Assembly: GCA_900472295.1 (NCBI GenBank)
Contig: UCIA01000028.1
Coordinates: forward strand, 43,994 to 107,993
Reading direction: 5' to 3'
Source: Hyphomicrobiales bacterium
GTDB taxonomy: Bacteria; Pseudomonadota; Alphaproteobacteria; Rhizobiales; Rhizobiaceae
Length of the DNA: 64,000 nt
Part shown: positions 56,448-64,000 of the stretch, in pieces
How the letters are laid out: each line of letters starts with the position of its first letter
How positions within the stretch are numbered: the stretch's first letter is position 1
Position numbers and translations under genes: made by a program
The notes under the pieces: model-generated
What the model saw: the letters and a program-made list of their open reading frames with translations, nothing else
The model's database searches: none
Told to the model about the DNA's origin: nothing

Positions 56448-57596
56448 ATGACCCTGACCAATCGCGACATCATCGAGCTGACGGCATGGCGGCGCAAGCT
56501 GCATCAGCAGCCGGAAATCTCGAACGAAGAGGAGAACACGGCGAAGGAGGTCGTCTCATTCCTCGCCGATACCGGGCCGGACAAGGTGCTGACCGGCTTA
56601 GGTGGTCATGGTGTGGCGGCGGTGTATGACAGCGGCAAGGCAGGGCCGACGGTGCTGTTCCGTTCGGAGATCGATGCGCTGCCGATCGAGGAGCTTTCGG
56701 GTGTCGAACATGCCTCGCAGGTGCCGGGCAAATCGCACATGTGCGGCCATGACGGCCATACCGCGATCCTCGCCGCACTTGGCCGCCAGCTCGGGCGCGA
56801 ACGGCCGGCGCGCGGCCGTGTCGTCCTGATGTTCCAGCCGGCGGAGGAGACCGGCAATGGCGCGGCCGGCGTCGTCGCCGATCCGCGCTTCGGCGAGATC
56901 GCACCGGATTTCGCTTTCTCCCTGCACAATATGCCGGGCGTGCCGTTCGGCGAAGTGCGCCTCAAGCCCGGCGTGGTCAACTGTGCCTCGCGCGGCATAC
57001 GTATTGTGCTGGAAGGCAAGACCGCGCATTCGTCCATGCCCGAAACCGGCGTGTCGCCGATGCTGGCGGTGAGCGAGCTGATGCCGCTGCTGCCGGCGCT
57101 CGGGCGCGGCACCTTTGCCGATGACGATTTCAGCATGGTGACCGTCACCCATGCGACGATGGGGGAGGCGGTGTTCGGCATCTCGCCTGCTCACGCCGAG
57201 GTCTGGGCGACGCTGCGCACAAGGCGCGACGAGCGCATGGCGGAGCTGGTCGCGGCGGCGGAAGCGCTGGCTGCGAAGATCGCGGGCGAGCACCGGCTCG
57301 CCGTCCGCTGCGACTATCACGAAATCTTCGTCGCCAGCGTCAACGCGCCCGATGCGGTGGAGCATCTCAACCGCGCGCTGGATGAAGAAGGCGTGGCGCG
57401 CAGCGAGGAAGCCCTGCCGATGCGCGCTTCGGAGGATTTCGGCATTTTCGGCCACAAGGCCAAGTCGGCGATGTTCTTCCTCGGCGCCGGTGAGCGCACG
57501 CCTTCGCTGCACAATCCAGACTATGATTTTCCCGACGATCTGATCCCGATCGGCTCGAAAATCTTCATGCGCACGGCGCGCAACCTTTTGGGCTGA
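56448..57596 (+). CDS. M20 family amidohydrolase (hippurate hydrolase-like)
   Basis: Zinc peptidase-family hydrolase (382 aa). Landmarks are the N-terminal WRRKLHQQPEISNEEENTAK, the metal site SHMCGHDGHTAILA (about 98-111), MFQPAEETGNGA with the catalytic Glu, and the dimerisation-domain segment GKTAHSSMPETGVSP. The M20D subgroup cleaves N-acyl amino acids such as hippurate, indole-acetyl-amino acids or N-acetyl derivatives. It may be regulated by the divergent GlxA-type protein. Exact substrate not visible. Confidence 0.9.
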   Translation: MTLTNRDIIELTAWRRKLHQQPEISNEEENTAKEVVSFLADTGPDKVLTGLGGHGVAAVYDSGKAGPTVLFRSEIDALPIEELSGVEHASQVPGKSHMCGHDGHTAILAALGRQLGRERPARGRVVLMFQPAEETGNGAAGVVADPRFGEIAPDFAFSLHNMPGVPFGEVRLKPGVVNCASRGIRIVLEGKTAHSSMPETGVSPMLAVSELMPLLPALGRGTFADDDFSMVTVTHATMGEAVFGISPAHAEVWATLRTRRDERMAELVAAAEALAAKIAGEHRLAVRCDYHEIFVASVNAPDAVEHLNRALDEEGVARSEEALPMRASEDFGIFGHKAKSAMFFLGAGERTPSLHNPDYDFPDDLIPIGSKIFMRTARNLLG

Positions 57597-57628
57597 TCGG
57601 CGCCCAGGCTGGCCGGACCTCCGCGCGA

Positions 57629-58096
57629 TCAATCATGGTCCGGATGCTGCCGGCTGGCATAGGTTTTGAGCGCGGCCGCCGGTGTCGTCGCTTCGGTGGC
57701 GGATCGCGGCAAGGTGCCGATGCGGTCCAGCCACTCGATCCGGCTTTCGCAGCCAAACTCCTGTTCGGGAGCAATGGCGTTGGGGTCATCCAGGCTGGCA
57801 ATGGCAACGTCGAGTCTGTCGGCCCCGACATAGCGGAAGTGAAGCGACGTGCCGCATTGCGGGCAGAAGCCGCGTTCGACGGCCTGCGACGACCTGAACC
57901 AGGCCGGCTCGCCCCGCGTCCAGGCAAAGGATGCGGTATCGATCTCCGCCAGCGCCCAGAACGGCGCCCCCACCGCCTTCTGGCACATGCGGCAATGGCA
58001 GACATGCGGCTTGATCAGCTGCCCGCTGATGCGGTAGCGGATGGCGCCGCATTGGCAGCCGCCGGTCAGGTGCTTTGCTTTGAGTGAGGGTTCCAA
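57629..58096 (-). CDS. GFA family (CENP-V/GFA domain) protein
   Basis: Zinc protein (155 aa) with the full GFA ligand set: GGCQCGAIRYRISG, CHCRMCQKAVG and FCPQCGTSLHFRY. A typical C-terminal DPNAIAPEQEFGCESRIEWL follows. The family includes glutathione-dependent formaldehyde-activating enzyme, but the role of most members is unproven. It converges on the M20 gene. Distinct from the shorter-matching homologue at 43448-43900. Confidence 0.88.
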   Translation of the reverse strand: MEPSLKAKHLTGGCQCGAIRYRISGQLIKPHVCHCRMCQKAVGAPFWALAEIDTASFAWTRGEPAWFRSSQAVERGFCPQCGTSLHFRYVGADRLDVAIASLDDPNAIAPEQEFGCESRIEWLDRIGTLPRSATEATTPAAALKTYASRQHPDHD

Positions 58097-58185
58097 ACCA
58101 TTCCCTTTCGTCGGGAAGCCGATGTGGCATCAGCCGCGAGGCCTCCCGATGCCGGTCAAACTACGCTGAGGTACTTCACAGGCAA

Positions 58186-58211
58186 GGTCCAGCGATCCGG
58201 AACGCTGGACC
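58186..58211. promoter_or_regulatory. 9-bp inverted repeat between GFA and lipoprotein genes
   Basis: GGTCCAGCG at 58186-58194 and CGCTGGACC at 58203-58211, with 8 bp between. It lies in the 236-bp divergent gap, so it is more likely an operator or leader stem than a terminator. Nothing else is visible in the gap. Confidence 0.35.
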
Positions 58212-58332
58212 ACAGCGATTCCTGAACAGGGCGATCCGGCGGGCACCCACGTCGCGGCGGGCGCGCTGAAGTTGCCTTTTTGCGGCTAAAATCGTCCTGT
58301 AGTGGCGGTCCTACATTAGGAGAGGCTTGCGG

Positions 58333-58692
58333 ATGAGGGTTGCAATGGTCGTCGCGTTGACCGCGACAGTGGCGGGATGCGTGTCGTCTCCGGTCCAGTA
58401 CGGCGCCTCGCTTTCGCCGCAGGACCCGAAATGGGCGACGCCGGAATGCCAGCAGGCGCGCATGGATGCCTTGAACTACGACCGGCGCGAGAAGCAGAAT
58501 CCCGGATGGGCCGCCGGCGTCGTGCTTGGGCCTTACAGCATGGGCCTCGTCGCGGCCATCAAGGAGAATGAGCAGAAGCGGCGCAGGCTGCTCGCACGTG
58601 AGGTGCATTTGCAATGCTCGAGCCTGCCCTTGCCAAAGGATCTGAACTTCGATCCGCAAATCTACGCGCCAAAGCCGACGCATTATCCCTGA
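58333..58692 (+). CDS. Small lipoprotein of unknown function
   Basis: 119-aa protein with a lipoprotein signal: MRVAMVVALTATVAGCVSS, lipobox VAGC, mature Cys at about 16. The mature part includes ATPECQQARMDALNYD, a glycine-rich AAGVVLGPYSMG hydrophobic stretch and a basic KRRRLLAREVHLQC segment. It would be anchored to the inner or outer membrane. I prefer the ATG at 58333 over the TTG at 58327. Family not recognised. Confidence 0.7.
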   Translation: MRVAMVVALTATVAGCVSSPVQYGASLSPQDPKWATPECQQARMDALNYDRREKQNPGWAAGVVLGPYSMGLVAAIKENEQKRRRLLAREVHLQCSSLPLPKDLNFDPQIYAPKPTHYP

Positions 58693-58798
58693 GGGTGGCT
58701 TGCCGTCAGCGATGATGATGCGCCCTTGGCGTCAGCAGGCCAGTCGACCGGCCCGCGCAGCTCGGGTAACAATGCCCGTCTTTGGCGAAAGGGGCCCA

Positions 58799-59674
58799 AT
58801 GCGGCACGTGCCCATCGTGATGCAACCGTTTGGCGGCATGGCGAACAGGATGTTCCAGTACATGTTTTGCCATGTGCTGGCGAAGCGCATTCCCGGTGGC
58901 TATGTCTGCGACGCCGACCTGCCGGAATGGTCCATTGCCAAGGTGCGGCCGCCCCTGTTGTGGAAATACCGGCTGCTTCGGGTCGATGGCTATCACCGCT
59001 ACGACCTCGACGCGATCACGGCAGCATTCCGTGACAGACGGGCGCGGAGCATCCGGTTCAAGGGCTTCGCGCAGAGGCTGGGTTACTATGACCGGGATGA
59101 TGTCTCCGGCCTGTTTGACGGACGCGCGGTCGACGCTCCGACCTATGGCGACGATTTCCTCGTCATCCATGTGCGGGCAGGCGACATCCTCGACGGCTTC
59201 CACCGCAACTATTGCCCGATGCCATTCGGCTTCTTTGAGACGCTGATCAAGGACAGCGGACGCAAGCCGGTCTTCGTCGGCCAGACCCATGATGACAATG
59301 ATTATTGCCGGCGCCTGCGTCAGCGCTTTCCCGATGCCGCCTTCGCGCCGGAAGCGTCGCCATTGACGGATTTCGAGACGCTGCGCCGGGCGAGCCACCT
59401 CGTCACCGGGGTCAGCAGCTTCTCCTGGCTGGCCGGCTGGTTGTCCTCGGCGCGAACGATCCACCTGCCGGTGGCCGGCATATTCGACCCGCGCAACAGG
59501 CCGGATATCGATCTGCTACCGCTTGACGACGCCCGCTATCGGTTCCACCAGTTCGACATGGGCGACTGGACGGGCTCTTCGGAGCAGCTTGCAGCCTTTT
59601 ATGGCGATGCGATACCGTTCCGGCAGGTCGAGCCTCAAGCAGCAGCCGATGGCGCGGGGAAAGCGTTGCGATGA
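58799..59674 (+). CDS. GT11-like glycosyltransferase (alpha-1,2-fucosyltransferase family)
   Basis: Glycosyltransferase (291 aa). The N-terminal GGMANRMFQYMFCHVLAKR parallels the GGLGNQLFQYAF start of GT11 enzymes. The GDP-binding motif H-x-R-x-G-D appears as HVRAGD (about 121-126), where GT11 usually has H-x-RRGDY. The later GVSSFSWLAGWLS matches the SSFSWW-like motif. It would add fucose or a related sugar to a glycan. AAAGGGG precedes the ATG at 58799. Its stop overlaps the next glycosyltransferase (ATGA), so both probably modify one polysaccharide. Confidence 0.8.
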   Translation: MRHVPIVMQPFGGMANRMFQYMFCHVLAKRIPGGYVCDADLPEWSIAKVRPPLLWKYRLLRVDGYHRYDLDAITAAFRDRRARSIRFKGFAQRLGYYDRDDVSGLFDGRAVDAPTYGDDFLVIHVRAGDILDGFHRNYCPMPFGFFETLIKDSGRKPVFVGQTHDDNDYCRRLRQRFPDAAFAPEASPLTDFETLRRASHLVTGVSSFSWLAGWLSSARTIHLPVAGIFDPRNRPDIDLLPLDDARYRFHQFDMGDWTGSSEQLAAFYGDAIPFRQVEPQAAADGAGKALR

Positions 59675-60594
59675 GAATTCCGTTTTCCCTAAGCAGGCCG
59701 GTGATCTGCGCGATCATGAAGCTGGAGCAGCCCTATGTGATCGAGTGGGTGGCCTGGCACAAGCTGCATGGCTTCGACCTGATGATCGCCGACAACTGCA
59801 CCGCTGGACCGCAGACGGCGGTGCTCCAGGCGTTGCGCAATGCCGGCTGGATCCGGCTGGTCGACTGGCGGCACGATACGGTGCTGCCGCAGCGGCGGGC
59901 ATACTCCTATCTTTACTGGCAGGCATTGCGCCACGGCTACCGCTATCTGGGCTTCATGGACGCCGACGAGTTCCTCGAGCCGCTCGACGGACCGCCCTGG
60001 AGCGGAGCGGAAATGGTCCGTTCGCTGCTGGACCGTCCTGGCGTACGCAGCGTCGCCTTTCGCTGGGTGAATTTCGGCAGCGACGGCAAGGAGGTCTATG
60101 ACGACGAGCTGGTGACCGTGCGGTTTCAACGGCGCGGCACGCATGACGCGCCGACCGCGCGCTGGAAGAAGTCGTTTGCCCGGGTCTCGTCGGTGCTGCG
60201 CAAGGCGCTGCGGGACCCCAGGCAGTTCATGCCGCACCCGCACGGCTTTCGCATTTCGCTGCGCAAGACGCTGGTCGACGGCATGACGCTCGACAAGCAC
60301 CCGGCGGCCATGCCGATGGAATGGAAGATTGGCTGGATCCGCCACTATGCCGTGAAATCGAGGCAGGAACTGGCCGACAAGCACGCCCGCGGCGGCGGCT
60401 TCACGCCGTCGAGCGAGGCGCCGTCGCTGGACGAGTACAGGGCGTCGAGAGATCAGAACGATGTCCTCGATCCGCTCGACGATGCGACGGTCGGTGCCTT
60501 GCGGGCAAAGGTTGCGGAAATTGTCAGATCGCTCGACCCGGCGGTCATCGCCCAGACGCGGCCGCTTTTCGGAGCAATTCCAGGAAAAGTGTGA
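59671..60594 (+). CDS. Glycosyltransferase family 2-like protein (Glyco_tranf_2_4 type)
   Basis: Putative glycosyltransferase (307 aa). The start AIMKLEQPYVIEWVAWHKLH and IADNCTAG are typical of this group, and the metal-binding motif is MDADEFLEP (about 96-104). No membrane helix, so it is cytoplasmic or peripheral. It is coupled to the GT11-like gene by ATGA. The last seven residues (GAIPGKV) and the stop are encoded inside a family A palindromic repeat, so the natural C-terminus may have been replaced by repeat insertion. Confidence 0.82.
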   Translation: MRIPFSLSRPVICAIMKLEQPYVIEWVAWHKLHGFDLMIADNCTAGPQTAVLQALRNAGWIRLVDWRHDTVLPQRRAYSYLYWQALRHGYRYLGFMDADEFLEPLDGPPWSGAEMVRSLLDRPGVRSVAFRWVNFGSDGKEVYDDELVTVRFQRRGTHDAPTARWKKSFARVSSVLRKALRDPRQFMPHPHGFRISLRKTLVDGMTLDKHPAAMPMEWKIGWIRHYAVKSRQELADKHARGGGFTPSSEAPSLDEYRASRDQNDVLDPLDDATVGALRAKVAEIVRSLDPAVIAQTRPLFGAIPGKV

Positions 60595-60660
60595 GCGGTT
60601 TCCCGGGAAAAGCGCGTAGCGCTTTCCCTTGGGAATTGCGTAAAATAAAAAAAATAGAGC
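60572..60660. repeat. Palindromic repeat, family A, copy 5 (long form)
   Basis: Begins GAGCAATTCCAGGAAAAGTG and carries two palindromic blocks, GTGAGCGGTTTCCC and AAGCGCGTAGCGCTTTCCC, before GGGAATTGCGT and an A-rich tail with AATAGAGC. It overlaps the end of the preceding coding region. Orientation is opposite to copies 3 and 4. Confidence 0.9.
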
Positions 60661-60692
60661 GGTTCGCCGTTTCCGTGAAACGGTGAAACGCT

Positions 60693-61904
60693 TTATGCAG
60701 CGCGGCTGAATATAAGCGGCGCGGTGGCCATGCCGTGAAACGACATCGAGGCGCGGCGCTCGGCATTTGCGGCATCGAACCGCCAGCCGGGCGCACGGGT
60801 GAACAGGGCTTCGATCATCGCCGCGATCTCGATGCGGGCGACATGCTGGCCGAGGCAGACGTGCAGGCCGGTGCCGAACGTCATCGACATTGCCGGCGGG
60901 CGCGTGAGGTTCAGCCGGTCGCCATCGGGGAAGACGGCATCGTCGCGGTTGCCGCTGCCGAGCACCGGCACGACGGCTTCGCCGGCGGCAATCCTGACGT
61001 CGCCGAGGTCGATATCTTGCGCCGCGATGCGGGCGACGGCGTATTGCACCGAGGCGCCATAGCGCAGCAGTTCGGCCGCCGCGCTGCTCCAGTCGACAAT
61101 GCCGCGCTCGAGCAGCGCGCGCTGATCGGGAAAGCGATCCAGCGCGACGATGGCGTTGCCGAGAGCGTCGACGACGGTTTCCTGTCCGGCAAACAGCATG
61201 AAGACGATGTTGGCCACCATATCCTCGCGCAGCCAGCGGCCTTCCGCTGCCTCCCGGACCATGCCGGCGGCCATTCCATCGGGCCGGTAGGCGTGTCGGG
61301 CCAGCCGCTCCTCGACAAAAGCCCGGCATTCGCGATAGGCCTCGGCGCTTGCCGCTGCCGGCTGCTCCTTTCGCATGTCGAAGGCGCTGGCCATGCGGCG
61401 GGTCATTGATTTCAGCGTCCAAGGGTCCTCGATCTCGATGCCGAGGATTTCCTGCAGCAGCCAGAAGGACACCGGCACGGCGAGGCCGGCGACGGCGTCG
61501 ATGCCGCCCTCCGCCAACGCTCGGTCGACGAGGTCGCGGCTTAGCGCACGAAGACCCTGCGTCAACGCCTCGACGGCCGGCCGGGAGAGAAAGCCGGCGA
61601 CCGGCCGGCGCAAGGCGCCGTGCTGCGGCGGATCGGCAAGCAGCACCGAGCGGCTGAGCAGCGCCATGGGCGCCTGGTCGACGAGCTTGCGGCGCACCTC
61701 CTCGTATCTGCCGGGCGGCGCCTGCAGGAGGGCGGGATGCTTCAGCGCACCCGACACCAGTCCATGGCTGAACACATAATGCGCGTCGGCAAGCTCGGGA
61801 TAGGGCGCGACGCCGCGTGCAATGCCGCCGGCGGCGCGCATGCGGGCAAAATGCGGAAACGGGTCGTCGCCGAGCGCGAACGGATCGAAATGTGGAACGG
61901 TCAT
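60693..61904 (-). CDS. Cytochrome P450
   Basis: Haem monooxygenase (403 aa) of bacterial soluble class I type. The haem ligand is Cys350 in FGTGLHVCLGQHVAR. The I-helix oxygen-activation motif is MLFAGQETVVDAL, the K-helix ExxR is ELLR, and the MGxxxH-like LLADPPQHGALRRPV lies in the C-helix region. It needs ferredoxin and reductase partners, not encoded here. The ATG at 61904 starts close to HFDPFALGDDPFPHFARMR, a normal P450 start; the longer frame was dropped. The GNAT gene lies 13 bp upstream on the same strand. Confidence 0.93.
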   Translation of the reverse strand: MTVPHFDPFALGDDPFPHFARMRAAGGIARGVAPYPELADAHYVFSHGLVSGALKHPALLQAPPGRYEEVRRKLVDQAPMALLSRSVLLADPPQHGALRRPVAGFLSRPAVEALTQGLRALSRDLVDRALAEGGIDAVAGLAVPVSFWLLQEILGIEIEDPWTLKSMTRRMASAFDMRKEQPAAASAEAYRECRAFVEERLARHAYRPDGMAAGMVREAAEGRWLREDMVANIVFMLFAGQETVVDALGNAIVALDRFPDQRALLERGIVDWSSAAAELLRYGASVQYAVARIAAQDIDLGDVRIAAGEAVVPVLGSGNRDDAVFPDGDRLNLTRPPAMSMTFGTGLHVCLGQHVARIEIAAMIEALFTRAPGWRFDAANAERRASMSFHGMATAPLIFSRAA

Positions 61905-61917
61905 GACGGCGCGCGTC

Positions 61918-62601
61918 TCATATGTTGAGATTCTTGGTCTTGAGATCCTTGGCTGAAATGACCCTGAAGCCCCCTGATGCCGGGTCCTGCGGGAAGAAAT
62001 CCGGCATGACATAGAGGAACTCGCATTCAAGGGCGCGATAATGCAGGCGTAGCAGCGGATCGCGGATGATTTCTTCCAGTGGCGGTCTTATGCCGGTCTC
62101 GTTCCAAAGGTCGATGGTGGCGCGGAACCTCGGGTCTGCCTTGACATGGTCATCGTCGTCGCCCGGGGAGCCGGCATAGGACGAGCAGCGGCCATCGCCG
62201 ATCAGCCAGCGGGCGCCGAGGCGGCGGCCGTGGCGCTCCATCTCCTTCAAGAGCCGGATCGCCGTGTTGGAGCCGCGATGGCTGGGCCGGACGCACAGAT
62301 TGTAGGCGTAAAGCGCGTGGACCGGCTCGCTGCGCGGCAGCGATGCATAGGCATCGAAATCCCTGGGGAAATCGGCGCGCACCAGCGGATCCTGGCTGGT
62401 CTCGGTAAAGCAGATCGTGCCGGCAAGAACATTGCCATCGATTGCCCCGAACATGGTGTGTCCAAGCTCAAGCCGGTGGCGGATGGTTGTTTCGCTCGCC
62501 CGCAGCGGGGCGGCCCAGGCGGCAGCCTCAAGTTCCATCAGCAACGGCATGTCATCCAGGTCTAACTGGCGGATGGGTATCGCAACGTTTTCTAAATTCA
62601 T
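61918..62601 (-). CDS. GNAT-like acetyltransferase paired with a P450
   Basis: 227-aa protein. The N-terminal IRQLDLDDMPLLMELEAAAW and the acetyl-CoA-loop region LYAYNLCVRPSHRGSNTAIR have the GNAT pattern (R-G-x-x-x-A variant RGSNTA). The C-terminal 90 residues, with DPRFRATIDLWNETGIRPPL and FLYVMPDFFPQDPAS, go beyond the usual fold. It is in one unit with the P450 gene, and divergent by 198 bp from an ATP-grasp-like gene. Joint work in a small-molecule pathway is inferred. Start at 62601 (MNLENV) chosen over 62640. Confidence 0.75.
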   Translation of the reverse strand: MNLENVAIPIRQLDLDDMPLLMELEAAAWAAPLRASETTIRHRLELGHTMFGAIDGNVLAGTICFTETSQDPLVRADFPRDFDAYASLPRSEPVHALYAYNLCVRPSHRGSNTAIRLLKEMERHGRRLGARWLIGDGRCSSYAGSPGDDDDHVKADPRFRATIDLWNETGIRPPLEEIIRDPLLRLHYRALECEFLYVMPDFFPQDPASGGFRVISAKDLKTKNLNI

Positions 62602-62799
62602 CTGTCGGCTGCCTCGACTTCCAATGCCTTGGTGGCGCATGGCAGGTTTTTGCCAATGCGGTTTGCAGCTTCACGGAAACACCAGCCTGTCTATCTCCAG
62701 TTTGACGAAACGCCGGAATGAAAACCATTTCACGGTTTGCTAAAACATGTCTAATCATCAAGGTTCCCCTTTGCAATTACATACGGACAATGGGAACGC

Positions 62800-63798
62800 A
62801 TGATATTTTACGTAGCGCACAGGGAGCACGCGTACACCCAGGCGGTGGTGCTTTTGTATCTCCGGACGGACCTGCAGGCGTCGTTCCGGCTGGTGCGCTA
62901 TGAGGATGCCGGGCTGCTGCGCGGCGTTCACGCCGGTGTGGTCATCTGGTCCGACATGGACCGGCTGACCGCGGACGAATTGAGCCGCGCGGCCGGCATC
63001 AGCGCCGAACTGGCCGGGAAAACCGGCCTGACGCAGCTCAATCACCCGACCGCCAGCCTGCAGCGTTTCGACCTGCTGCGCCTGCTTCACGCCGACGGCA
63101 GCAACGCGTTTCGTGTGTTCAGGCCGGATGAGCTGGAAGAGGCGATACGCTATCCCGTTTTCATCCGTGACGAGACGGGCGCGCTCTACAGGGAGCCGCC
63201 GCTGCTGCACGAGCGGCCGGCGCTGGACGCCGCGATCGCCCGGCTGGACGGCACCACTCTGGTGCGGCCGATGGTGGTGGAGATGATCGGCACACCCGGG
63301 GCGGACGGTTACTTCAGGAAATACGCGGCCTATCGGGTCGGCGATACGATCTATGGCCAGCATTGCGCCATGTCGAAATCATGGTTCGTGAAGAATTCGC
63401 CCGCGCAATTGCTGCCGGCCCACATCGAAGAAATCAGGACCTACATCGATACAAATCCGGATGCCGAAGTGGTCATGCAGGTCTTCGAAAAAGCCCGCAT
63501 GCAGTATGGACGCATCGACTATACGTTCGTGGACGGCAGGCTGGTGGTGTTCGAGATCAACAGCAACCCCACCGTGCTCAGCGACCCGCCGACGCCATTC
63601 GCCAGCTACGACCCGCAACCCTTTGCCGACCGTCACGCCAACGCGCTGCTGGCGCTGCCGCAGGTGAGCGCGCCGGACACGCTGGCTGAGATCGATGCGG
63701 CTCATCGGGAGGCGCTGGCAGAGCTGCGGCGGCAGTACCGGGTGCGGCGGCTGAAGCTGATGGTGAAGAGGGTGTTGAAGCTGGGGAGGGGTAGGTAG
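62800..63798 (+). CDS. ATP-grasp-like protein of unknown function
   Basis: 332-aa protein. The second half resembles an ATP-grasp domain: YPVFIRDETGALYREPPLL, RKYAAYRVGDTIYGQHC and, most telling, GRIDYTFVDGRLVVFEINSN with Asp240, Glu252 and Asn254 as metal ligands. The first 80 residues look like a pre-ATP-grasp Rossmann-like domain ending in the frequent L-N-H-P motif. The tail is very basic (RRLKLMVKRVLKLGRGR). ATP-grasp enzymes ligate carboxylates to amines. Relatives are known near polysaccharide genes and in peptide-tailoring pathways. Product unknown. Confidence 0.68.
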   Translation: MIFYVAHREHAYTQAVVLLYLRTDLQASFRLVRYEDAGLLRGVHAGVVIWSDMDRLTADELSRAAGISAELAGKTGLTQLNHPTASLQRFDLLRLLHADGSNAFRVFRPDELEEAIRYPVFIRDETGALYREPPLLHERPALDAAIARLDGTTLVRPMVVEMIGTPGADGYFRKYAAYRVGDTIYGQHCAMSKSWFVKNSPAQLLPAHIEEIRTYIDTNPDAEVVMQVFEKARMQYGRIDYTFVDGRLVVFEINSNPTVLSDPPTPFASYDPQPFADRHANALLALPQVSAPDTLAEIDAAHREALAELRRQYRVRRLKLMVKRVLKLGRGR

Positions 63799-63799
63799 C

Positions 63800-63979
63800 G
63801 GGCCCAAAGCCATCGACCCCCCTAGCGGTCTCACTTTCGATCCCACCACCTTCGCGGTCGAGTGGGGCGAAGGCGTGGTGCTAGCCGCACCATGCTCAGC
63901 CGACCTCGCCACGGGGAGGCTGGTCCGGCAGCGGAGGGTTAAGGCGTTTCGGGATTGGCTGTTTGCGGAGGTGGGGTAG
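63800..63979 (+). pseudogene. LysR-type regulator remnant (C-terminal end with internal deletion)
   Basis: An open frame with no start reads GLTFDPTTFAVEWGEGVVLA then ADLATGRLVRQRRVKAFRDW and LFAEVG, stop TAG at 63977-63979. These are the last strands and helix of a GcvA-like LysR effector domain. Intact proteins have about 40-50 residues between GRLVR and the final AFRDWL helix, missing here. The DNA-binding domain is also missing. No start codon or ribosome site is present. Confidence 0.6.
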
Positions 63980-64000
63980 GGGGCGGATGGCGAGCGAGGT

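Noticed and set aside
59689..61422. 577-codon minus-strand frame across the second glycosyltransferase and P450
   Set aside because: Crosses two real genes and a repeat; no domain seen.
1..64000. CRISPR arrays, tRNA or rRNA genes, insertion sequences, phage genes
   Set aside because: I looked for regular spaced repeats, cloverleaf ends, transposase motifs and phage proteins and saw none. Small non-coding RNAs cannot be excluded by eye.

Overview
The window is high-GC DNA from a chromosome of an alphaproteobacterium of the order Hyphomicrobiales (Rhizobiales), most like Mesorhizobium. The evidence is the conserved block lptC-lptA-lptB-rpoN-hpf-ptsN, the Hsp20-DUF1150 pair, a DUF982 protein, a DUF2244 protein, the long-form Hpf, and small dispersed palindromes of a kind common in rhizobia. 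No tRNA, rRNA, CRISPR array, insertion sequence, integrase or phage gene was seen. The genus is inferred from gene order and protein style, without any database search.

Layout. 0-9.3 kb: signal peptide peptidase, LPS transport genes (lptCAB), sigma-54, the ribosome hibernation factor and EIIA-Ntr, then a small heat-shock operon, a nucleoside hydrolase and two paralogous small membrane proteins. 9.4-17.1 kb: LysE exporter with a divergent AraC regulator, tryptophanase, YbaK-type deacylase, amidase, ribokinase, an Ada-like methyltransferase and a DUF2244 protein. 17.1-28 kb: endonuclease III, a first tripartite tricarboxylate transporter (TctABC), a DUF2214 membrane protein, an acetyltransferase, an OmpA-family protein, a GGDEF-EAL protein and an IclR regulator. 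27.5-32.8 kb: a second TctCBA transporter in one operon with a class III CoA-transferase and a citryl-CoA-lyase-like enzyme. 33-43 kb: NUDIX hydrolase, small secreted proteins and the complete high-affinity potassium system kdpFABC-DE. It includes two extra tiny membrane ORFs and a KdpE-box-like site. 43-58 kb: mixed metabolic genes: GFA enzymes, a DapA paralogue, an NTF2-flavin monooxygenase fusion, metallohydrolase with RidA, a disrupted GST, a HerA-like ATPase, an L,D-transpeptidase-like protein, a GlxA-type regulator and an M20 amidohydrolase. 58-64 kb: an accessory-looking stretch with a GT11 fucosyltransferase-like enzyme, a second glycosyltransferase, a cytochrome P450 with an acetyltransferase, a divergent ATP-grasp-like protein and a LysR remnant.

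How the genes work together. Three units stand out. (1) Hsp20-DUF1150 appears to be under both an RpoH-type promoter and a ROSE-type RNA thermometer. (2) IclR plus TctCBA plus CoA-transferase plus citryl-CoA lyase looks like a self-contained import, activation and cleavage route for citrate or a related tricarboxylate, with a symmetric double operator in the divergent promoter region. (3) The kdp operon carries two additional small membrane proteins, one of them translationally coupled between kdpA and kdpB. Both Tct operons have a strong hairpin a few bases after the binding-protein gene, which would favour excess binding protein.

Repeats. A palindromic family (five copies), a 49-bp inverted-repeat pair filling one convergent intergenic space, a gcatgatc-type palindrome, a triplicated 21-bp unit carrying the hpf stop codon and a pentamer array after araC are the main non-coding structures.
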